A program made the position numbers and the translations under genes. Shown here in pieces: positions 58,517-64,000 of a stretch of 64,000 nt of DNA (the first letter of the stretch is position 1; each line of letters starts with the position of its first letter). The DNA comes from Chryseobacterium rhizosphaerae (lineage in GTDB: Bacteria > Bacteroidota > Bacteroidia > Flavobacteriales > Weeksellaceae): contig NZ_QNUF01000002.1 of NCBI RefSeq assembly GCF_003385455.1, forward strand, positions 62,001 to 126,000. Reading direction: 5' to 3'. The notes beneath the pieces were generated by a model. It did not search any database. It saw nothing but the letters and a program-made list of their open reading frames with translations, and had not been told where the DNA came from.

Positions 58517-59512
58517 TTAAATATTAATAAGAAAGCTATTGATATTTATTTCAGAGGAAATATTCAGTTTTTTCCGTATTCTGTATTTTTTACTTTCCAC
58601 CGCTCGAATACTGTTATTGGTACACTGGGCTATCTTTTTTGTGTCAAAATCAAGCTTCATCAATGCACAAAAGTACAGCTCCGAATGAATAAGATTCGGG
58701 TTGATCTTTAAAATATCAGGGACAAAATGAGGAAAAAACACCTGAAACTTTTCAAAAAATAACGGAGAATTATTTTCAGCCAAACTTAAAATCTCCTGAA
58801 TATTTTCTTCTGTAAGATGGTTAATAAGCATTTGATGTTTCATTAATTCCGTATTCGTTTTCACCAGGTCTTTAATGGTAGAATCCTTCATTTTTGTGTC
58901 TACGATCAATCCCTTAATCAATGCGTCTTTTTGAGCAATAAAAACAATATCCATGACAAAAGAAGCTATGGAAAACAAGATATTCCAAAGACGTACCGTC
59001 CTGAAATCATCTTTTTCCAAAAATCTGCTTTTAGGCAGCGAATCAAAATCAAAATACAGGCAAACAATAAAATTGATACTGATCGTAAGAGTAATAAAAT
59101 ATATGGAAAACGAATCTTTTTTGTAATTGAGAAAAAAAGGCACCGCAAACAAAAGGCAAAAATAAAAATATTCTACTCCGGCGTTTTTATAGGTATAGAT
59201 ATTAAAAAAACTGACAATAATCGTAAGCAGGATGAAGATAGAGATAATACTAATTTTGAGCATTTTCCCAAATCGCCTGGTTTTTCCTTTTATTGCCATT
59301 AGAAATAACCAGAAAAAAGTGATTACCGTCAGGAAAATTGAAATCAGCATATCCCCGAAAAAAGTAATGATAAAAATAGAATAAAACAGGAATATGAAGA
59401 ACAATAAAAGCAGATACCGGTTAATAAGATTCTGATAATTACTTTTGAAATCATCTTCTGTTTTCTCTGCCACACCATCATTGATCATCTTAAAGAAAAA
59501 CTTATAAATCAT
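58517..59512 (-). CDS. Membrane-bound LuxR-type transcription regulator
   Basis: 331 residues. About six transmembrane helices in the first 200 residues (LLLLFFIFLFYSIFIITFF, LISIFLTVITFFWLFLMAI, ISIISIFILLTIIVSFF, FYFCLLFAVPFFL, YFITLTISINFIVCLYF, LFSIASFVMDIVFIA). A coiled coil (MKDSTIKDLVKTNTELMKHQMLINHL) follows, then a cytoplasmic GerE/LuxR-type HTH (ALMKLDFDTKKIAQCTNNSIRAVESKKYRIRKKLNI). Senses an unknown membrane signal. ATG 59512 is the first start; 59488 (MINDGVAEK) is an alternative. A distant promoter with dyad copy 3 lies about 300 bp upstream. Confidence 0.8.
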   Translation of the reverse strand: MIYKFFFKMINDGVAEKTEDDFKSNYQNLINRYLLLLFFIFLFYSIFIITFFGDMLISIFLTVITFFWLFLMAIKGKTRRFGKMLKISIISIFILLTIIVSFFNIYTYKNAGVEYFYFCLLFAVPFFLNYKKDSFSIYFITLTISINFIVCLYFDFDSLPKSRFLEKDDFRTVRLWNILFSIASFVMDIVFIAQKDALIKGLIVDTKMKDSTIKDLVKTNTELMKHQMLINHLTEENIQEILSLAENNSPLFFEKFQVFFPHFVPDILKINPNLIHSELYFCALMKLDFDTKKIAQCTNNSIRAVESKKYRIRKKLNISSEININSFLINI

Positions 59513-59818
59513 TTTGTTGTTTTTTTATTTTAATAAAAGCTCAGATCGGTATTCTATATACTGAAATATAAAAAACCAATATTAATACCCATTTAAACAT
59601 GGTAAAAGCTTACAAAAACAAATAGTTCTGTTCATAATTTTCACCGTTAAAAAAGCATGTGATTTAAGTGTTTTTTTACAATTTGAATATTAAAATTATT
59701 AAATAAAAATGTCATTTGTAATAAAAAAATGAACATTAAAAATAAAAAAGATATCGAATGTTTAATTTTTAATACCATCTAAATAAAAAAACAGGAAGAA
59801 TACTGAGCTTTGCTGCTA

Positions 59819-59826
59819 CAAAATTA
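59819..59826 (-). promoter_or_regulatory. -7 box (TAATTTTG) of dyad unit 3
   Basis: Exact TAnnTTTG within GCTACAAAATTAT, matching the unit 1 context. About 48 bp from the dyad 3 centre. Confidence 0.6.
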
Positions 59827-59866
59827 TTTATCCGAATAAAAAAGTTTCTATCCCGCAGTACTTAAT

Positions 59867-59890
59867 GTTACGCATGCGTAGTAAAACTCA
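59867..59890 (-). promoter_or_regulatory. Dyad operator copy 3
   Basis: GTTAC-GCATGC-GTAGTAAAACTCA on the plus strand; its core TACGCATGCGTA is fully palindromic. Also followed by TAGAGTGA, as is copy 1. Confidence 0.65.
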
Positions 59891-59920
59891 GCGTATAGAG
59901 TGATCTGAACATATTCAACA

Positions 59921-59955
59921 AAAAAAGAGAGAACCTGTATGGCCCTCTCTTTTTT
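59921..59955 (-). terminator. Terminator after psd
   Basis: AAAAAAGAGAG ... CTCTCTTTTTT stem with a 13-nt loop, about 23 nt past the psd stop. Confidence 0.8.
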
Positions 59956-59977
59956 GTATATTATTAAAATTAGAATT

Positions 59978-60634
59978 CTAACTTTTCTTTAATTTGGCAA
60001 TGACATCCAATCCTCCTTTTGTTATATCACCGATCTTACAAGTAATCTCAGTATCCAACGGCAGGAAAACATCCATTCTTGAACCGAATTTAATAAATCC
60101 GAACTCATGTCCTGCTTTTGCCTGATCTCCTTCATTACAGTAGAAAACAATCCTTCTTGCAACATATCCTGCAATCTGTCTGAACACTACTTTATGATGG
60201 GTCAGTGTTTCTACGGCCACTGTTGTTCTTTCATTTTCTGTTGAAGACTTTTCATGCCATGCCACCAGATATTTTCCGGGGTGATATTTTTTGTAGATTA
60301 CTTTCCCTGTTACAGGATATCTACAGATGTGAACGTTAAGAGGAGACATGAAAATAGAAACCTGGATTGCTTTTCCATTCAGGAATTCGCCTTCTTCCAC
60401 TTCTTTAATCATTACTACTTTTCCGTCCACCGGAGCTATTACATTTTCTTTATGGTCAAGAATACTGCGGTCCGGAACTCTGAAAAACCAGAATACAAGA
60501 CAGTAAATAACCAATAAAGGCATAATGATCAGCAACGACCACATTTTAAGAAAGTAAATCGCTAAAACGCCCAATACAATAAAAAGTATGGTCGCTACGG
60601 TAATCGTTCCTTTTGATTCTCTATGTAATTTCAT
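59978..60634 (-). CDS. psd: Phosphatidylserine decarboxylase proenzyme
   Basis: 218 residues, short (archaeal/Bacteroidota type) form. N-terminal membrane hairpin (about 11-50), VIAPVDGKVVMI, MSPLNVHICRYPVTG and the self-cleavage motif IKFGSRMDVFLP. Ser185 of FGS becomes the pyruvoyl group. Makes phosphatidylethanolamine from phosphatidylserine. It lies 4 nt downstream of cdsA and is the last gene of the operon. Confidence 0.93.
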   Translation of the reverse strand: MKLHRESKGTITVATILFIVLGVLAIYFLKMWSLLIIMPLLVIYCLVFWFFRVPDRSILDHKENVIAPVDGKVVMIKEVEEGEFLNGKAIQVSIFMSPLNVHICRYPVTGKVIYKKYHPGKYLVAWHEKSSTENERTTVAVETLTHHKVVFRQIAGYVARRIVFYCNEGDQAKAGHEFGFIKFGSRMDVFLPLDTEITCKIGDITKGGLDVIAKLKKS

Positions 60635-60638
60635 GAGA

Positions 60639-61511
60639 CTAAATAAATTTTTCTAAAATAAAGTACAAATATACGACAGGAACACAGATTATGAAACTAT
60701 CCAGTCTATCTAATACGCCTCCATGTCCGGGAATGATGTTTCCACTGTCTTTAACCCCGAAATTTCTTTTCAATTGGCTTTCTACCAAATCTCCCAAAGG
60801 AGCGAAAGCAGCTACCAAAAATCCTACTATCATCCAGTTTCCTCTAAGTTCCGGCTGATAATGCTCTATGAAGTAAGACAAAACTAATGTTAAAACTACT
60901 CCACCTGCATAGCCTTCCCAAGTTTTCTTAGGAGAAATTTTAGGTGCCATTTTATGTTTTCCGAAGAATTTTCCTACCAGATAAGCAAAGGTATCGCTAC
61001 TCCAGATCAGGACAAACAGAAATAGCACCTCCAGAGAGAAGGTATTGTCATAGCTGGAGAACTTAGGCAGTCCTAATGCAAAACTAAACGGTAAAGCCAC
61101 ATAAATGACCGTAAAAATCAATTTCCCGCTATCGTAGTATAATTCGTTAGGATATTTAAATAGAGTGACTACAGCAATCCCAATTAAGGCGAGGGCTAAT
61201 ATTTCACTCAATCTGAAATCAAAAAAGAAATCATGATTGAAATACCGTTTGGAAAAAATATAAAATATAAAAATGACCAGAGGGAACACCACCCATTTTT
61301 CATAGCCTTTCCCAAATTTCATGATTTTAATACATTCCCATGACCCAACTACCAATAAAAGGCTGATCAGTCCATGATAAAGGTATTGCTGCTTAATAAG
61401 TCCCGGAGAAATAGTATTGATTAATTGTGCTCCAATGGGAGTCGTACAAAGAATGATTATAGCTACATAAGCAATACCTGAGATCGTTCTTTGAATAAGG
61501 TTTTTGTCCAA
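60639..61511 (-). CDS. cdsA: Phosphatidate cytidylyltransferase
   Basis: 290 residues with about eight membrane helices. The signature VESQLKRNFGVKDSGNIIPGHGGVLDRLDS and the preceding WSSDTFAYLVGKFFGKHKMAPKISPKKTWEG identify CTP:phosphatidate cytidylyltransferase, which makes CDP-diacylglycerol, the precursor of phosphatidylserine and phosphatidylglycerol. Adjacent to psd, with 24 nt to the LUD gene upstream. Confidence 0.96.
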   Translation of the reverse strand: MDKNLIQRTISGIAYVAIIILCTTPIGAQLINTISPGLIKQQYLYHGLISLLLVVGSWECIKIMKFGKGYEKWVVFPLVIFIFYIFSKRYFNHDFFFDFRLSEILALALIGIAVVTLFKYPNELYYDSGKLIFTVIYVALPFSFALGLPKFSSYDNTFSLEVLFLFVLIWSSDTFAYLVGKFFGKHKMAPKISPKKTWEGYAGGVVLTLVLSYFIEHYQPELRGNWMIVGFLVAAFAPLGDLVESQLKRNFGVKDSGNIIPGHGGVLDRLDSFIICVPVVYLYFILEKFI

Positions 61512-61535
61512 AATTTAAAATTTAGAATTGCGTGC

Positions 61536-62117
61536 TTAGTCTTCAAGCAGTAATAGAAACAGTTTAGGACTGGAGGAAGAAGAACCGTCTAATTTTGATT
61601 GACCTCCACTAATGGAAGTAAGGTTCTTAATATTTCCATTCCTTTTTATTTTTCCCATTGCATCATTAAGGTTGTTCACAATCTGTGAAACATTGGCAAT
61701 GATAATAATCTTATCAGGCAACCTTGAAGAATGGTAATGAAGGATATTATTATGGGAGAGCATGATTCTTCCATCATAAGCAATCAGATATTCGCATGTG
61801 ATAAATGCAGCGTTATTGGATGGCTGCAGTTCTGATGTATAAGAAGACCTCACAACGTTTAAAAAGTTCTGAAGTTCTTTATCCCAACAGAACAGGTTAT
61901 CAATACCTTCTATCTTGATAATTTGATTTAAAGTTTGTAGAGCCTCCGCTTCATCTGCACAATAATTAAAAAATCCCCCCGAATGCGTAAATAATTGCGC
62001 AAACTTATAGTCGAGATCCGCATTTTTCAGCGAGTCCCCTAGCTTCTCCAGACTCTGTTTGTCCTCTTCTTCAGGCTGGTTGGTAAGTTTGCTTACAATT
62101 CTCTTGAATAAATTCAA
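61536..62117 (-). CDS. LUD-domain protein (LutC/YkgG-like)
   Basis: 193 residues. LUD-type fold segments FTHSGGFFNYCADEAEALQTLNQI, AAFITCEYLIAYDGRIMLSHNN and LPDKIIIIANVSQIVNNL. The C-terminus is Ser-rich (LDGSSSSSPKLFLLLLED). LutC-family proteins take part in lactate oxidation. In Bacteroidota a single LUD gene stands between ftsH and cdsA, as here, and its role is not established. Cytosolic. Confidence 0.83.
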   Translation of the reverse strand: MNLFKRIVSKLTNQPEEEDKQSLEKLGDSLKNADLDYKFAQLFTHSGGFFNYCADEAEALQTLNQIIKIEGIDNLFCWDKELQNFLNVVRSSYTSELQPSNNAAFITCEYLIAYDGRIMLSHNNILHYHSSRLPDKIIIIANVSQIVNNLNDAMGKIKRNGNIKNLTSISGGQSKLDGSSSSSPKLFLLLLED

Positions 62118-62195
62118 CTTAATCTATTTTTAGTCAACTTTATACAAAAATAGAAAATTAATTACAATAGATTCCAAAATATCTCCTTAAATATG

Positions 62196-62227
62196 AAAAA
62201 ACCTGACAATTTTAAAATTGTCAGGTT
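62196..62227 (-). terminator. Terminator after ftsH
   Basis: Perfect 14-bp AACCTGACAATTTT / AAAATTGTCAGGTT palindrome with a T-run on the minus strand, 25 nt past the ftsH stop. It separates ftsH from the LUD-cdsA-psd genes or sets their ratio. Confidence 0.85.
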
Positions 62228-62251
62228 GTATTTATCTTATTTTTAAGATTT

Positions 62252-64000
62252 TTAAAGTTGGGTTGGACTTTCAGGAGCCTGTATTTCGCTCTCTTCCTCC
62301 TTCTCTTTTATTTGAGGGATATCCAATATTCCGGGCTGATCTTTTTCAGGAATGGTATTGGTCACAGGTTTCTCTGTCAATTCAGGATCCCATGCTCTTT
62401 TTCCAAATATGTCTTCCAGATCTTCACGGAAAATAACTTCTTTTTCTAAAAGCTTATTGGCTAAAGCATCCAGCTTATCTTTATTTTCTGTAAGAATTCT
62501 TACGGCTCTGTCATACTGATTTTCAATGATCATTTTAATCTCAGCATCAATTTTCGTAGCCGTATCTTCAGAATAAGGTTTTCCAAAAGAATATTCAGAC
62601 TGGCCTGAGCTGTCATAGTAAGAAATATTACCAATATTCGGGCTTAATCCATAGACTGTAACCATAGCCTGAGCTCTTTTCGTCACGGTTTCCAAATCTG
62701 AAAGTGCTCCGGTAGAAATATTGTTAAAGATTACCTGTTCTGCTGCTCTACCTCCCAATGTTGCACACATTTCATCCAGCATCTGCTCAGTAGTGGTAAG
62801 CTGTCTTTCTTCCGGAAGATACCATGCCGCTCCTAAAGAACGTCCTCTTGGAACAATCGTCACTTTTAACAGTGGAGATGCATGTTCTACCAACCATGAG
62901 ATGGTAGCATGACCCGCTTCGTGATAAGCCACTCTTTTCTTTTCAGAAGGCTTAATCGCCATATTTTTCTTTTCAAGACCTCCGATGATTCTGTCTACAG
63001 CATCAAGGAAATCCTGTTTGGTAACAGAGGTATGGTTGTATCTTGCTGCAATAAGTGCGGCTTCATTACAAACATTAGCAATATCTGCCCCGCTGAATCC
63101 AGGCGTTTGTTTGGCCAGGAAGTCTCTGTCTACATTGTCATCCAGCTTGATTTTTTTCAAATGAACGTCAAAGATATCTTTTCTTTCATGCAATTCAGGA
63201 AGGTCTACATAGATGGAACGGTCGAAACGTCCTGCTCTCATCAAAGCTTTATCAAGGATATCCGCTCTGTTGGTTGCTGCCATGACAATCACGTTCACAT
63301 CTGTTCCGAAACCATCCATTTCGGTAAGAAGCTGGTTCAGGGTATTTTCTCTTTCATCGTTACCTCCTGAGAAATTATTCTTTCCTCTGGCACGTCCGAT
63401 GGCATCAATCTCGTCAATAAAGATAATCGCCGGAGATTTTGCTTTTGCCTGAGCAAAAAGATCTCTTACTCTTGAAGCACCTACTCCTACAAACATTTCT
63501 ACGAAATCAGAACCTGAAAGTGAGAAGAACGGAACTTTAGCTTCACCGGCAACAGCTTTTGCCAATAATGTTTTACCGGTTCCCGGAGGGCCTACCAAAA
63601 GAACACCTTTAGGGATTTTACCTCCCAGCTTGGTATATTTTTCAGAGTTCTTCAAGAAGTCTACAACCTCCTGAACTTCTTCTTTAGCTCCTTCCAATCC
63701 TGCAACATCTTTAAATGTTACCTGAATTCTTTCTTTTTCATCAAACAGCTTAGCTTTAGACTTTCCAATCGAGAAAATTTGTCCTCCAGGGCCTCCGCCA
63801 CCCCCCATCTTTCTGAAAAGAAGGAAGTAGAATAATCCTAAGATTGCAATCCAGATCAATGCAGACAATAAGATGTCCATGAACGGGTTCTTACCTGCTC
63901 CGTAGTCTTTTGTAGTCTTAATAGCTGGATTTGTTGCCTTAACCTGGTCAAATTTCTGAAGAAAAAGCTGGAGATCTCCATATTTTACAGAAAAATCTGC
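62252..64000 (-). CDS. ftsH: ATP-dependent zinc metalloprotease FtsH (N-terminus outside window)
   Basis: The frame continues to the window end, so the N-terminal periplasmic domain and first membrane helix are cut. An internal ATG at 63880 is not the start: the upstream codons read [22 protein letters not shown] without a stop. Visible: the second transmembrane segment ([19 protein letters not shown]), a Gly-rich linker, Walker [12 protein letters not shown], Walker [10 protein letters not shown], the second region of homology ([20 protein letters not shown]) and the zinc site [10 protein letters not shown]. Membrane-anchored hexameric protease for quality control of membrane proteins and lipid-synthesis enzymes. 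The C-terminal tail is Glu/Pro/Thr-rich. Confidence 0.97.
   Translation of the reverse strand, partial: ADFSVKYGDLQLFLQKFDQVKATNPAIKTTKDYGAGKNPFMDILLSALIWIAILGLFYFLLFRKMGGGGGPGGQIFSIGKSKAKLFDEKERIQVTFKDVAGLEGAKEEVQEVVDFLKNSEKYTKLGGKIPKGVLLVGPPGTGKTLLAKAVAGEAKVPFFSLSGSDFVEMFVGVGASRVRDLFAQAKAKSPAIIFIDEIDAIGRARGKNNFSGGNDERENTLNQLLTEMDGFGTDVNVIVMAATNRADILDKALMRAGRFDRSIYVDLPELHERKDIFDVHLKKIKLDDNVDRDFLAKQTPGFSGADIANVCNEAALIAARYNHTSVTKQDFLDAVDRIIGGLEKKNMAIKPSEKKRVAYHEAGHATISWLVEHASPLLKVTIVPRGRSLGAAWYLPEERQLTTTEQMLDEMCATLGGRAAEQVIFNNISTGALSDLETVTKRAQAMVTVYGLSPNIGNISYYDSSGQSEYSFGKPYSEDTATKIDAEIKMIIENQYDRAVRILTENKDKLDALANKLLEKEVIFREDLEDIFGKRAWDPELTEKPVTNTIPEKDQPGILDIPQIKEKEEESEIQAPESPTQL

Larger units (their letters stand above)
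59513..59977. other. 465-bp region with dyad promoter, long AT-rich leader and psd terminator
   Basis: From left: about 300 bp of very AT-rich sequence without a convincing ORF (leader of the LuxR-type gene if transcription starts at the 59819 box), the -7 box, dyad copy 3, and the psd terminator at 59921. Confidence 0.55.

Noticed and set aside
62252-63880. ftsH as a complete 542-residue gene starting at 63880
   Set aside because: The frame stays open to the window end with FtsH-like periplasmic residues, so the ATG at 63880 is internal (start of the second membrane helix).

Overview
The window looks like chromosome from a Bacteroidota bacterium of the family Flavobacteriaceae/Weeksellaceae, most likely Chryseobacterium or a close relative. 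The DNA is AT-rich. Nearly every promoter I can see uses the Bacteroidota -7 box TAnnTTTG. Type IX secretion (T9SS) sorting domains are frequent. An exosortase F pair, SusC-like TonB receptors, an Asn/Gln-rich Rho and a DUF4293-rho arrangement fit the same group. I see no rRNA, tRNA, CRISPR array, insertion sequence or prophage; mobile-type content is limited to two small HTH proteins without a recombinase domain.

Layout. 1-1.5 kb: two tandem secreted proteins with VGI-T---P---LDVNG N-termini, the first cut by the window edge. 1.9-5.3 kb: mfd. 5.5-9.8 kb: small lipoprotein and secreted genes, a GH3-family protein and an MFS exporter. 10-24.8 kb: an expanded family of five T9SS type B adhesin-like proteins (three with a beta-sandwich N-terminus, two with an L-type lectin N-terminus). 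These are interleaved with small secreted-peptide ORFs and interrupted by the housekeeping pair dnaB-rnhA. 24.9-28 kb: nitroreductase, nadB, nadC (quinolinate branch of NAD synthesis). 28-33.4 kb: a TonB receptor, a small membrane protein, asd and a CDF cation exporter. 33.4-34.4 kb: xrtF and its associated membrane protein. 34.5-37.6 kb: an AmgK-like kinase, a stand-alone RapZ C-terminal domain, a MurU-like uridylyltransferase and a LOG-family protein, which read as an amino-sugar (MurNAc) salvage operon. 37.6-39 kb: a DUF6702 protein and a PixA/AidA inclusion-body protein.

39-45.5 kb: a TonB receptor with a DUF5689 lipoprotein, divergent from a secreted endonuclease/exonuclease/phosphatase-fold enzyme; this is plausibly a system for capturing extracellular nucleic acid or phosphate. 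45.6-48.8 kb: a DUF6146 protein and two secreted proteins, the second with a T9SS type A tail. 48.9-52 kb: superoxide dismutase, rho and DUF4293. 52.2-55.5 kb: an M28 peptidase, an ABC exporter and DUF1801. 55.6-59.9 kb: a small regulatory island with one secreted protein, a pair of small HTH proteins and a membrane-bound LuxR-type regulator. Each of its three transcription units carries the same dyad, ACTAC-N6-GTAGTAAAACTCA, about 48-50 bp upstream of its -7 box. 60-64 kb: ftsH (cut by the window end), a LUD protein, cdsA and psd, a conserved membrane-biogenesis operon.

The strongest unexplained signals are the three-copy dyad regulon at 57.4-59.9 kb, the module reassortment and near-identical tracts among the T9SS adhesins with their duplicated promoter-plus-micropeptide leaders, the orphan exosortase F, the RapZ-C domain inside a MurNAc-recycling operon, and a set of genes whose start codons sit where transcription should begin (leaderless mRNAs).
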